From NCBI RefSeq assembly GCF_004402235.1, contig NZ_SOFS01000019.1, positions 186,001-250,000 on the forward strand: a stretch of 64,000 nt of DNA, in the 5' to 3' direction. Shown here in pieces: positions 24,507-33,404 of this stretch. Both the position numbers and the translations under genes were made by a program. Numbering within the stretch: position 1 is the stretch's first letter; the number at the start of each line of letters is the position of its first letter. This DNA comes from Cryobacterium glucosi. Its GTDB lineage: Bacteria > Actinomycetota > Actinomycetes > Actinomycetales > Microbacteriaceae. A model generated the notes under the pieces. That model saw only the letters and a list, made by a program, of their open reading frames with translations, searched no databases and was not told the DNA's origin.

Positions 24507-25838
24507 CGTGATGCCCGAGCGTTCGAGGAGGATCCCTCCGAGGAGGGCGCCGCCGCCGATGCCGGTGTTGAACGCGGTCGTGTAGAAGGCGCTCGCGGTG
24601 TCGCGGATACGACGGGACGCCGTGTGCATCAGTCGGGTCTGCAGCAGGGCGGGCAGGGCTCCGAACGCGATGCCCCAGAGCAGGAACGCGACGATGGCGA
24701 CCGGGAGCAAGCCGCTCCAGATGCTCAGCGCGGACACGCTGACCGCGCTCACGACGAGGCCGAGCACGAGGCCGAGCTGGGGCCGGGCGGCGAACACCGT
24801 GCCGCTCAGGAGCAGTCCGACGGCACCGGCGATCCCGTAGGCGAACAGGAACGGGGCGATCGCGGACGGATCGACCCCGAGGCCGTCGATCAGGAACGGC
24901 GCGATGTACGTGTAGAAGGAGTAGTGACCGATCATGATCAGGGCTGCGATGACGCAGATCAGGGCGACGGGAGCGATCGTGGGGTCCCGGCGCGCGGGCG
25001 CCTGGGGGCGCGGGGCGGCTGCCGGGGCCGGGTCGGTCACGGCTGCCTGGTCGGTCACGGCTGCTGACGTGGTCTCGAGCCGCGCAGCGCTCGCGTCCGG
25101 GGCGTCGGGGGCGGATGCCGCGGCATCCGCTGCCTGCGCCGGTACGCCCCGGTCGCCGCGCGGCGGGGAGACGTAGTGCTCGACCTTCGGCAGGAACCGC
25201 CAGACGAGGGCCGCGCCGATGAGCATGAGCACGGCGAGCAGCACGAAGGACAGCCGCCAGCCGAGCGCATGCCCGGCCGCCGTCCCGAGCGGCACGCCGA
25301 AGACGAAGGCGAGGGTGCCGCCGGAGATCGTGATCGAGATCGCCCGGCCGATCTGTTCCTTGGGCACGAGGTGGGCGGAGTACGCCCCGACGACGCCCCA
25401 GAACAGGCCGTGGGCGAGGCCGCCGAGCACCCGGGTGGCGACGACGAGTTCGTAGCTCGGGGCGAGCGCGGTGAGCACGTTGCTGAGCGCGAAGACCAGG
25501 AGCACGAACACGATCAGTCCGTGCCGGGGCAGCCGTTTCGTGAGCAGGGCCAGCGGCGTGCTCGTGAGCACGACGGTGAACGCGAACCAGCTCACAAGCA
25601 GGCCGGTCTGCGACTGCGGCACTCCGAGCGATCCGCTCATCTCCGGGAGCAGGCCGGTCGGCAGCATCTCGCTGGTGACGGAGAGGAACACGGCACCGGA
25701 GAGGGCGAGCAGCCCGATCCACGGGAAGCGGGCAGGAGGCGTCGAGGCGACCGAGCCGGTGCGGGGGCGGTCGGAGTGCGCGGTGGCGGTGTTGGCGGGA
25801 TCGAAGCGGGGCAGCTCGATCGGCGAAGTCAGGGACAT
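24414..25838 (-). CDS. MFS efflux transporter (AraJ/sugar-efflux type)
   Basis: About 474 residues with 12 predicted hydrophobic helices and a long Ala/Asp/Pro-rich cytoplasmic loop between the two halves. SEMLPTGLLPEMSGSLGVPQSQTGLLVSWFAF and TKRLPRHGLI are typical of the AraJ/YdeA subgroup, which exports sugars or drugs. I place the start at ATG 25838; GTG 25850 (VSTPMSLT) is equally possible, and the frame remains open to 26105 across the divergent purU gene, which is too long. The substrate is not predictable. The 3' end overlaps the His-rich gene on the opposite strand by 93 bases. Confidence 0.85.
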   Translation of the reverse strand: MSLTSPIELPRFDPANTATAHSDRPRTGSVASTPPARFPWIGLLALSGAVFLSVTSEMLPTGLLPEMSGSLGVPQSQTGLLVSWFAFTVVLTSTPLALLTKRLPRHGLIVFVLLVFALSNVLTALAPSYELVVATRVLGGLAHGLFWGVVGAYSAHLVPKEQIGRAISITISGGTLAFVFGVPLGTAAGHALGWRLSFVLLAVLMLIGAALVWRFLPKVEHYVSPPRGDRGVPAQAADAAASAPDAPDASAARLETTSAAVTDQAAVTDPAPAAAPRPQAPARRDPTIAPVALICVIAALIMIGHYSFYTYIAPFLIDGLGVDPSAIAPFLFAYGIAGAVGLLLSGTVFAARPQLGLVLGLVVSAVSVSALSIWSGLLPVAIVAFLLWGIAFGALPALLQTRLMHTASRRIRDTASAFYTTAFNTGIGGGALLGGILLERSGITSVPFVYVGILVAALALVLVSQLVIRRRSAA

Positions 25839-25994
25839 GGGTGTGCTCACAGAGGGCTGGGCCTGCAGCCCGCGCGGGGCCGGGCCGGCGCCAGCCGGAT
25901 CGTGTGCGCGCAGCGTGCGCGCCCGGGGCCTGTCGCTTGTGCCGGCCACATCCAGCCTAACCGACAGCCTGACGGCAGCCGATAGCCTAGACGG

Positions 25995-26867
25995 ATGACT
26001 AGTTCCACTCCGCTGCCCGCACACCACCATTGGGTCATCGCCCTCGTCTGCGTCGACCAGCCGGGCATCGTCCACGCCGTGAGCGGCGCCATCGTGCAGG
26101 CTCACGGCAACATCACCGAGAGCCAGCAGTTCACGAGCGCCGACACCGGCCGGTTCTTCATGCGACTCCAGATCGAGACTCCCGCCTCACGCGAGGAGCT
26201 CACGGCGGCGCTCGCACCCGTCGCCGAGCGCTACGCGATGACGTCGGTGATCGACGTCGTCGGCCGCCCGCTCCGCACCCTCGTGCTCGCCTCGACGGCG
26301 GGCAACTGCGTGAACGACCTGCTCTTCCGGCACCGGGGCGGCCAGGTGCCGATCGAGATCCCGCTGGTGCTGAGCAACCACGGCACCCTGCGCGACCTCG
26401 TCGGCTTCTACGGGGTGCCGTTCGAATCGCTCCCCATCACGGATGCCGCGAGCAAGGCCGCCTTCGAAGCCCGGGTGATCGAGGCGATCGAGGACAACGA
26501 CATCGAGCTCGTCGTTCTCGCGCGGTACATGCAGATCCTGTCCCCTGAACTGTGCGCGGTGCTCGAGGGCCGGGCCATCAACATCCACCACTCGTTCCTG
26601 CCCGGGTTCAAGGGTGCGAACCCGTACAAGCAGGCCCACGCGCGCGGGGTCAAGCTGATCGGGGCGACGGCTCACTTCGTGACGAGCGACCTCGACGAGG
26701 GACCGATCATCGAGCAGAACGTGGTCCGGGTGGACCACTCCCGCACGCCGGCCGAGCTCGTCGCGATCGGCCAGGACGAGGAGAGCCGCACCCTCACTCA
26801 GGCGGTGACCTGGTTCGCCGAGCACCGGGTGCTGCTCGACGGGGCCCGGACGATCATCTTCAAGTAG
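25995..26867 (+). CDS. purU: Formyltetrahydrofolate deformylase
   Basis: Hydrolyses 10-formyl-THF to THF and formate, balancing one-carbon pools. The 290-residue protein begins with an ACT domain (residues ~12-85, HWVIALVCVDQPGIVHAVSGAI...GNITESQQF) and continues with a formyltransferase-type catalytic domain: INIHHSFLPGFKGANPYKQAHARGVKLIGATAHFVTSDLDEGPIIEQ, with the Asn-His-His and Asp active-site residues. ATG 25995; a divergent MFS gene lies upstream. Its presence agrees with glyA, folD, purN and purH elsewhere in the window. Confidence 0.95.
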   Translation: MTSSTPLPAHHHWVIALVCVDQPGIVHAVSGAIVQAHGNITESQQFTSADTGRFFMRLQIETPASREELTAALAPVAERYAMTSVIDVVGRPLRTLVLASTAGNCVNDLLFRHRGGQVPIEIPLVLSNHGTLRDLVGFYGVPFESLPITDAASKAAFEARVIEAIEDNDIELVVLARYMQILSPELCAVLEGRAINIHHSFLPGFKGANPYKQAHARGVKLIGATAHFVTSDLDEGPIIEQNVVRVDHSRTPAELVAIGQDEESRTLTQAVTWFAEHRVLLDGARTIIFK

Positions 26868-26877
26868 CCGCCGGCAT

Positions 26878-26950
26878 CCGTTCCCCTTCCGGTCGGGAGT
26901 GACCGTTCCGCCGGCCGCTCTCGACCGGAAAGGTGATGTTCGGGGAACGG
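26878..26950. repeat. Interrupted inverted repeat upstream of the DUF2568 gene
   Basis: CCGTTCCCC (26878-26886) pairs with GGGGAACGG (26942-26950), and TTCCGGTCG (26887-26895) with CGACCGGAA (26922-26930); an 11-base bulge separates the right-hand arms. It lies between purU and the following gene on the same strand and may terminate purU or regulate the next gene. Confidence 0.55.
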
Positions 26951-26962
26951 TAGAGTGGGCGG

Positions 26963-27319
26963 GTGACTGACTCCCGTGCCCTGCCGAAGATCGGGTTCAA
27001 CGACGTTCTGCGGTTCCTGCTCGAACTGTTCGCGTTCGTCACCCTCGCGGTCTGGGGCTTCACGACCTGGCCGTTCCCGTGGCCCGCGCTGCTCGTCGGC
27101 ATCGTCGCCCCCGCGTTCGCGATCGTCCTCTGGGCGCTGTTCCGGTCGCCGAAGGCCGTCTTCCGGCTCGACCCGTTCGGCAAGGCGATCATCGAGATCG
27201 CCGTGTTCGGCGCTGCCGCGATCGCGTGGTGGGACATGGGCCTGCCGGTCATCGGCGGCGTCTTCGCGGTCTTCGCGACGGTCAGCGGCGTCCTCTCCGG
27301 TCGCGCAGAACTGCGCTAG
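26963..27319 (+). CDS. DUF2568 (YrdB-like) small membrane protein
   Basis: A 118-residue protein with four hydrophobic helices. The core LRFLLELFAFVTLAVWGF...PWPALLVGIVAPAFAIVLWALFRSPKA is the YrdB/DUF2568 pattern. Function is unknown. The start is GTG 26963. It has no obvious operon partner: purU lies upstream beyond a hairpin and an MFS gene converges from downstream. Confidence 0.82.
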   Translation: MTDSRALPKIGFNDVLRFLLELFAFVTLAVWGFTTWPFPWPALLVGIVAPAFAIVLWALFRSPKAVFRLDPFGKAIIEIAVFGAAAIAWWDMGLPVIGGVFAVFATVSGVLSGRAELR

Positions 27320-27333
27320 CTCGCTCGCCCGGG

Positions 27334-28560
27334 TCAGGCGGGACGGACCGCCCGAGTCTCGCGCGGCATCCGCAGGGCGAGGGCGCTCGTCGCGAGGAAG
27401 AACAGCGCACCGACACCGAACGCGACCGGGTACGAGACGGAATCGGCGAGCAGGCCCGCCGCGAGCGGGCCGATGATCGCGCCGAAGTCCGAGAACATCG
27501 AGAAGACCGCGACCGGGCGTCCGCCACCGGCCCCCGCTGCGTCGCCGACCGCGGCGGCGGGAGCCGTACCGAGGAACGCCGACGCGACCCCGTAGACGCA
27601 GAGCAGCACCGTGAGGACCACGATGTTCGGCGCGAACGGCACCGCGAAGATGGTCACGGCGGCGAGCAGGCAGGCTCCGATGATCGCCGGGCGGCGTCCG
27701 ACGGTGTCGACGAAGCGGGCCGCGGGCGCGAGTGCGAGGGTCTGGGCGACCGCCGCGACAGCGAAGGCAACACCGGTCCAGGAGCTCGGGCCGCGCAGTA
27801 CCTCGACGACGAGAACGGGGATCAGCGCGTTGCGCACACCGAACGAGGTCCAGCCCTGCGCGAAGTTGGCCAGGCACGCGGCCCGGAACCGGGGGTCGGC
27901 GAGCACAGCGCGGAACGGGACCCTGGGCGCCGACGCTCCGGACGCATCCGCCGTCGCGTTGCGATAGCCGGGGCTCAGCAGCAGCAGCCCGAGCACACCG
28001 GCGATCGCGAGCGTGCCGGCGTAGAAGAAGAAGGGCGCCGTGAGCGAGATCGTCGCGAGCAGGCCGCCGAGGGCGGGGCCGGCCATGCCGCCGAGCAGGA
28101 ACCCGCCCTGATAGAAGCCGATGGCGCGGCCGCGGATGCCCGGAGCAGTCGAGCCGAGCAGGAGCGTCATCGCCGAGACGGTGAACATCGCGGAGCCGAT
28201 GCCGCCTGCCCCGCGCAACAGGAGCAACTGCGGGTAGTTCTGGGCGATGCCCGCGAGCCCGCTCGAGAGTGCGACGATGCCGATGCCCGCCGCGAGGATG
28301 GTCCGCTCCCCCGCCCAGTCGATCAGGCGCCCGCAGAACGGGCTCGCGACGAACCGCATCAGCGCGAACGCGGAGACGACCGCGCCGATCTCGAGGTTGC
28401 CGACGCCGAAGCTGCGCACGTAGACCGGGAGCACCGGGACGACGACGCCGAAACCAACCATGACGAAGAAGGCGATCACGCCGAGGACGAGCACGTCCCG
28501 GGAGAGTCGCGGCTGCCCATCCACCCCTGTGGGCGGCGTGCGGGGGCGGAAGAGGCGCAT
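27334..28560 (-). CDS. MFS transporter (multidrug-efflux-like)
   Basis: A 408-residue, 12-helix major facilitator protein. The N-terminal half has VVVPVLPVYVRSFGVGNLEIGAVVSAFALMRFVASPFCGRLIDWAGERTI, with the loop 2-3 G-x-L-x-D-x-x-G-x-R-like motif. GFYQGGFLLGGMAGPALGG in helix 5 matches the drug:H+ antiporter motif C style. Substrate unknown. Start ATG 28560. It is separated from the P-type ATPase gene by ~50 bases on the same strand. Confidence 0.85.
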   Translation of the reverse strand: MRLFRPRTPPTGVDGQPRLSRDVLVLGVIAFFVMVGFGVVVPVLPVYVRSFGVGNLEIGAVVSAFALMRFVASPFCGRLIDWAGERTILAAGIGIVALSSGLAGIAQNYPQLLLLRGAGGIGSAMFTVSAMTLLLGSTAPGIRGRAIGFYQGGFLLGGMAGPALGGLLATISLTAPFFFYAGTLAIAGVLGLLLLSPGYRNATADASGASAPRVPFRAVLADPRFRAACLANFAQGWTSFGVRNALIPVLVVEVLRGPSSWTGVAFAVAAVAQTLALAPAARFVDTVGRRPAIIGACLLAAVTIFAVPFAPNIVVLTVLLCVYGVASAFLGTAPAAAVGDAAGAGGGRPVAVFSMFSDFGAIIGPLAAGLLADSVSYPVAFGVGALFFLATSALALRMPRETRAVRPA

Positions 28561-28613
28561 CTACTCAGGCTAGGCCGTCGTGGCGGTGTCGCCGCGCGGG
28601 CGGATGCCGCGGC

Positions 28614-30515
28614 TCAGCGCGCGAGCGCCGTCGCCGGTTCGCGGTGCACCGGTACGCTCCCGGCAGCGAGCGCGGCATCCCGCCGCCCGCCGATCGCACG
28701 GAGCGCGTTGAGGATCGTCGCGAGGTCGACGAGCTCCTGCAGGAGCGCCCCGATCGTCGCCGGGATCAGCCCGAACGCGGCGAAGACCATCAGGACCAGG
28801 CTCAGCGCAATACCGATCCAGATGCTCTGCAACGCGATCCGGATCGTGTCCTGCCCGATCGCGACCGCCCTGGCCGTGCGCGAGAGGTCGTCGATCAGGA
28901 TGACGACGTCTGCTGACTCGCTCGCCGCGGTCGCGCCGCGCGCGCCCATCGCGATGCCGACATCCGCCACAGCGAGCACAGGAGCGTCATTGACACCGTC
29001 GCCGACCATGATCACCGGACGCTCCGTGATCGCTCGCACGCCCTCGACCTTGTCGACAGGCAGGCAGTCGGCCTGGACGTTCGTGATTCCCACGAGCGCG
29101 GCGATGTGCTCGGCCGTCGGCCGGGCGTCCCCGGTGAGCATGACCGTGTTGCGGATTCCGAGCTCCCCGAGGGCGTCGATCGTCTGGCGGGCATTGCCGC
29201 GCAGCTGGTCGCTCGCGACGATGCTGCCGGCGAAGCTCCCGTCCACGGCGACGTAGATGGCGAGTTCCCCGCCGTCGAGCGGGGCGGCGACGGCCGCCGG
29301 CGCGGTCTCCGCCACGAAGGAGAGCTTGCCCACGGTCACCTCGCGGCCGTCGAGCCTGGCGACGACGCCGTGTGCCGGCACCTCGCTCGCCGTCGCGGTC
29401 GCGAGGAGCTCGAGGCCGCGGCTGCGCGCCTCCGCGATCACGGATGCCGCGAGCACGTGGGAGGAGTACTGTTCGGCGGACGCGGCGAGCGCCAGCACCT
29501 CGTCGGCGTCGAAGCCGGCGGCGGGCAGCACCCGGGCGATGGCGGGGGTGCCGTGGGTCAGGGTTCCGGTCTTGTCGAAGACGATGGTCCTGGCGCGGGA
29601 CAGCGCTTCGAGCACCCCGCCGCCCTTGACGATGATTCCGTTGCGCGCCGCGCGGCTCATGCCTCCCATGAACGCGATCGGAGCAGAGATCAGCAGCGGG
29701 CATGGGGTGGCGACGACGAGCACCTCGGCGAAGCGGACCGGCTCACCGGTCAGGATCCAGGCGAGCGCAGCCAGGGACAGGGCGACCGCGGTGAACGGCA
29801 CCGCGTACCGGTCGGCGAGCCGGACGACGGGTGCCTTGCTCGCGGAGGCCTCCTCGACGAGGGCCACGATCTGCTGGTACTGGCTGTTCGCCGCGGTCGC
29901 GGTTGCGCGGATGGTGGCGGCGGCCTGGCCGTTGATCGACCCCGAGAGGATGCCCTCGCCCTTGTTGCGTTCGACGGGGAGGCTCTCCCCCGTCAGCGAG
30001 GACTCGTCGAAGGCCGCGCTGGCGGACTCGAGCACACCGTCGACGGGAACGATCTCGGCCGGGCGCACGAGCAGAAGGTCACCCGGCTGCACAGCAGTGG
30101 CTGGCAGGTCCTCGACGTCGGCCAGGTCGTCTGCGGATCTCAGGCGGTGCGCGATCTGCGGCGCCCGGTTGAGCAGGGCGTCGAGTTCGCGCTTGGCACG
30201 GTTCACGGCGAAGTCTTCGAGGGCGGCGCCCCCTGTGAGCATCAGCACGATCAGGATGGTCGCGACGTACTCGCCGACGAGCACCGTTGCGACGATGGCG
30301 GTGATCGCGAGCAGGTCGACGCCGAAACTGCCGTGGCGCAGCTGCTTGACCATGCCCACGGCTGAGATCGCGGCGACGAACAGGCCGAAACCGCCGAACA
30401 GCCAGGCCAGGCTGTCGGCGAAGCCGGCGAGGGCGAGCCCGATTCCGACCACCCCGAGCACGATGGTCGCGGCGACGAGCGGATACCGCCGTACGGCGGC
30501 GAACAGACGGGACAT
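28614..30515 (-). CDS. P1B-type heavy-metal ATPase with TPC membrane motif
   Basis: A 633-residue metal-exporting P-type ATPase lacking an N-terminal HMA domain. TGES (175-178) in the actuator domain, the transmembrane metal-site motif TPCP (270-273) and the phosphorylation motif DKTGTLT (314-320) are intact, and GDGVND is present near the C-terminus. The TPC in place of the usual CPC or SPC, and S-S-H-V (351-354) where most P1B pumps have a His-Pro dipeptide, place it in a divergent group of uncertain metal specificity. It acts in the cytoplasmic membrane. No metal-responsive regulator is adjacent. Confidence 0.88.
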   Translation of the reverse strand: MSRLFAAVRRYPLVAATIVLGVVGIGLALAGFADSLAWLFGGFGLFVAAISAVGMVKQLRHGSFGVDLLAITAIVATVLVGEYVATILIVLMLTGGAALEDFAVNRAKRELDALLNRAPQIAHRLRSADDLADVEDLPATAVQPGDLLLVRPAEIVPVDGVLESASAAFDESSLTGESLPVERNKGEGILSGSINGQAAATIRATATAANSQYQQIVALVEEASASKAPVVRLADRYAVPFTAVALSLAALAWILTGEPVRFAEVLVVATPCPLLISAPIAFMGGMSRAARNGIIVKGGGVLEALSRARTIVFDKTGTLTHGTPAIARVLPAAGFDADEVLALAASAEQYSSHVLAASVIAEARSRGLELLATATASEVPAHGVVARLDGREVTVGKLSFVAETAPAAVAAPLDGGELAIYVAVDGSFAGSIVASDQLRGNARQTIDALGELGIRNTVMLTGDARPTAEHIAALVGITNVQADCLPVDKVEGVRAITERPVIMVGDGVNDAPVLAVADVGIAMGARGATAASESADVVILIDDLSRTARAVAIGQDTIRIALQSIWIGIALSLVLMVFAAFGLIPATIGALLQELVDLATILNALRAIGGRRDAALAAGSVPVHREPATALAR

Positions 30516-30576
30516 GCTTCAAGTCTTGTCCCGTCCCCCGTTCACCGCCAGCAAGGTGAGGCTCGCCTGTCCGGGG

Positions 30577-30611
30577 CGGATGCCCGGCCGGCGACGAGCG
30601 CCGGGCATCCG
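30577..30611. terminator. Hairpin between the flavoprotein and ATPase genes
   Basis: CGGATGCCCGGC (30577-30588) pairs perfectly with 30600-30611 over an 11-base loop. It sits just downstream of the flavoprotein stop (30629) on the minus strand and before the ATPase gene, so it probably terminates the flavoprotein transcript. No T-run follows. Confidence 0.6.
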
Positions 30612-30628
30612 TCTCGAGGGCGGGCGTC

Positions 30629-32551
30629 TCAGAGCACGAGCGCGGTCAGGAAGGCCGCGTTGATGGCCTCGCCGACCTTGGCCGGGTGCACACAGTCGCC
30701 GAGCGGATGCACGTTGGCTCGCCCTTCGAGCGCGAGCGTGAGCGCCGTGTTCGGACGCACCCCGAAGGCCGCGATCACCGTGGACGCGGTGACGTGCACG
30801 GCGCCGTCGGGGCCGGTCGCGGTGAGGCCGTCGGCGTCGACGGAGGTGACGGTGTGCCCGGTGAGGATCCGGACGCCCTTCTCACCGAGTTCGCGCAGCA
30901 GGGTGATCCGGTTGATCACGATCATGTCGCGGGCGAGCTCGTCGGCGAGTTCGACGATCGTGACGTTGCAGCCCTGTCCGGCGAGTTCGAGGGCGGCGTC
31001 GCAGCCCGAGAGGCCGCCACCCGCGATGACGACACTATGGCCGACGGGGACGCCACGGTGGAAGTCGAGCACGTCGATCACGTTCGCACCGTCGAGGCCG
31101 GGGATGGGCGGCAGGAGCGGAAGAGAACCGGTCGCGACGATGATCTCGTCGGCCTCGAACGTCGCGAGGGAGTCCGCGTCGATGGTCGTGTCGAGGTGCA
31201 CGGTCACGGGGAGGTGGGTGAACTGGCGTTCCCACCAGCCGATCATCGCACGCAGTTCCTTCTTGAACTCCGGGGTCGCCGCGGGCAGCAGCACGCCGCC
31301 GAGCTGGGGCCCTGCCTCGTAGAGGTCGACGGAGTGGCCGCGGAGCGCGGCGACCCGTGCGGATTCGAGTCCGCCGGGGCCGCCGCCGATCACGACGACG
31401 TGCTTGAGGACGTCGGCCTTCTCGACCCGGCGTTCCCGTTCGAAGCCGACCTGCGGGTTGACGGCGCAGCCGAGCGGCAGGGCGAAGAAGGCGTTGCCGA
31501 CGCACATCGAGTTGCAGCGGATGCACGGTCGGATGTCCGCGCGATCGCCCGCGGTGAGCTTGCCCGCCCACTCCGGATCCGCGATCAGCCCGCGCCCGAT
31601 GCCGGCGAAGTCGGCGTCGCCCGCGGCGAGGGCGGCCTCCGCGTTCTCCGGGGTGAGGTTGCCGACGGCCATCACGGGGATGGACACGACGTCCTTGAGT
31701 GCGCGGGCCGCCGGGACCATGCACGCGTCGCCGAGGTAGTACGGCGGGAAGACGTAGTCCATGGCTTCGTATGACCCGTCGTCGGCGATGATGAGGTCGA
31801 GCCCTGCCGCGGCGAGTACGACGGCGATGGCCTGGCCCTCCGCCGTCGTGCGGCCCCCGGCGAAACGGTGGTTGACAGAGAGGCGGAAGCTGACGGGCAG
31901 GCCGGGCGCGTTGGCCTTGACGGCGGCGATGATCTCGGTCGCGAACCGGCAACGGTTCTCGACACTGCCGCCGTAGACATCCGTGCGGCGGTTCCAGCAG
32001 GCGCTCATGAACTGGTCGATCAGGTAGCCCGTGTGGCCGTGGATGTCGATCGCATCCATCCCCGCGGCGGCGGCGCGGGCTGCGGCTTCGCCGAAGCGGC
32101 GGACGAGCAGGTGGATCTCGTCGATCTCGAGCGGCCGGCAGAGCACGCTCGGGTCTGCATAGTGCGGGTTGTCGGAGGCGGAGATCGGCAGCCTGTCCGG
32201 GTCGATCACGTTGATGTTGCGCCCGAGGCCCGCGGTGAGCTGCAGGGAGACCAGCCCGCCGACGGCGTGGATCGATTCGGCGAGGGCGGTGAGGCCCGGA
32301 AGCGCGGCATCGGTGTGCACGCAGCAGAGTCCGGCGTTGAGCGTCTCGTAGTCCTCGGAGACGGCGCTGATGCCGGTCATCACGAGGCCAGTGCCCCCGC
32401 GGGCGCGTTCGGTGTAATACGCGATCTCTTGAGCGGTGAAGAGCCCCTCCGGGGTGCCCATCTCGGTGCCCATCGGCGCCATGATCACCCGGTTCGGGAG
32501 TTCGAGGGTACCGATGCGACCCGGTTTGAGGACGTGTGCGAAGCCTGTCAT
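30629..32551 (-). CDS. NADH:flavin oxidoreductase / 2,4-dienoyl-CoA-reductase-like flavoprotein
   Basis: A 640-residue two-part flavoenzyme. Residues 1-~335 form an Old Yellow Enzyme TIM barrel (FMN), with HGHTGYLIDQFMS at the active-site end. Cys343, 346, 350 and 362 (C-x2-C-x3-C-x11-C) ligate a 4Fe-4S cluster. The C-terminal part begins with the FAD/NAD-binding VVVIGGGPGGLESAR (385-399), then a second nucleotide-binding region near residue ~520. This is the plan of 2,4-dienoyl-CoA reductase and trimethylamine dehydrogenase. The substrate is unknown. ATG 32551 is used; the 17-residue upstream extension has no ribosome binding site support. Confidence 0.88.
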   Translation of the reverse strand: MTGFAHVLKPGRIGTLELPNRVIMAPMGTEMGTPEGLFTAQEIAYYTERARGGTGLVMTGISAVSEDYETLNAGLCCVHTDAALPGLTALAESIHAVGGLVSLQLTAGLGRNINVIDPDRLPISASDNPHYADPSVLCRPLEIDEIHLLVRRFGEAAARAAAAGMDAIDIHGHTGYLIDQFMSACWNRRTDVYGGSVENRCRFATEIIAAVKANAPGLPVSFRLSVNHRFAGGRTTAEGQAIAVVLAAAGLDLIIADDGSYEAMDYVFPPYYLGDACMVPAARALKDVVSIPVMAVGNLTPENAEAALAAGDADFAGIGRGLIADPEWAGKLTAGDRADIRPCIRCNSMCVGNAFFALPLGCAVNPQVGFERERRVEKADVLKHVVVIGGGPGGLESARVAALRGHSVDLYEAGPQLGGVLLPAATPEFKKELRAMIGWWERQFTHLPVTVHLDTTIDADSLATFEADEIIVATGSLPLLPPIPGLDGANVIDVLDFHRGVPVGHSVVIAGGGLSGCDAALELAGQGCNVTIVELADELARDMIVINRITLLRELGEKGVRILTGHTVTSVDADGLTATGPDGAVHVTASTVIAAFGVRPNTALTLALEGRANVHPLGDCVHPAKVGEAINAAFLTALVL

Positions 32552-32698
32552 GGTGTTCTTTCCCGTGCGATGACCGATGGTCGTCGTCGACCTGGGGCGC
32601 ATCCCGGGCGGGAAATCGGGCGGGAAAAATGGAGCAAGAGCAACGACCTGAATTGTTTCAATCCTAGGTGAGCCGCCAGAGTGAAAACCGAAGAATCG

Positions 32699-33289
32699 CT
32701 ATGGATTCGTTCCGGATGTCCGGTCCCGAAGCATCGCGAAGTCGATCGCGAGCAGGTATTTGATCCGCTCCTCACGCATCCGCGCGTAGCCAGGGGCGTG
32801 GCCGTCGATCGTCTGGCGGATCAGGCGTGCGGCGAGGGCCTTCCGGATCTCATAACTCGCGTCGTGTTGCGCGTCCTCGACGATCGCGGCCAGTTTCTTG
32901 TCGTCGTCCGCGACCGCGTGCAGGATGAGGGCGAGACCCTTGTGGGCGCGACGACGGCGGCCGAGCCTGCCGATGTCGAGCCGCTCATCCTCGGTGAAGC
33001 CCTGCGACCAACGCCGGGACGCGAGTTCCCGTCTTTCCTGCGCGACGCGGGCGGCATCCTCTTCGTTCTGCGCCGCAAGAAGGAGCAGTTCATCGCGCGC
33101 GACCGTCTGGTAGGACGATTCGTCGAAGTTGTCGTGCTCGCGGAGAGCCCCGACGATGATGTGGTTCTTCACGGCCATCCGCACCGCGGAGAGGGCGATG
33201 AGGAGGCCCTCGTCGATGATCCGTTCCATGGCGTTCATCCGCGGCGCCGCATCCGACGCGAGGGTCGCGTGCGGGACACCGAATGCCAT
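32699..33289 (-). CDS. Conserved hypothetical protein
   Basis: A 196-residue soluble protein with no domain I recognise. It is rich in charged helices (ARDELLLLAAQNEEDAARVAQERRELASRR) and has a basic middle segment (RLGRRRRAHKG). There is no signal peptide or membrane helix. A stop codon immediately precedes ATG 33289, so this is the most upstream start, but no ribosome binding site is evident, and ATG codons at residues 18 and 21 (MNAMERI) are plausible. It stands alone between the flavoprotein and the methyltransferase. Confidence 0.6.
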   Translation of the reverse strand: MAFGVPHATLASDAAPRMNAMERIIDEGLLIALSAVRMAVKNHIIVGALREHDNFDESSYQTVARDELLLLAAQNEEDAARVAQERRELASRRWSQGFTEDERLDIGRLGRRRRAHKGLALILHAVADDDKKLAAIVEDAQHDASYEIRKALAARLIRQTIDGHAPGYARMREERIKYLLAIDFAMLRDRTSGTNP

Positions 33290-33404
33290 TCAGGTGCCAT
33301 GCCGCGTCGCTTTCTCGTCCAGGTGAGAAACTATGTCTCCTGCACTGATTTTATGGGCATTCGACTCCCGTGCGTATGCCGCGCGCAATACCCGAAAGGT
33401 TCCG

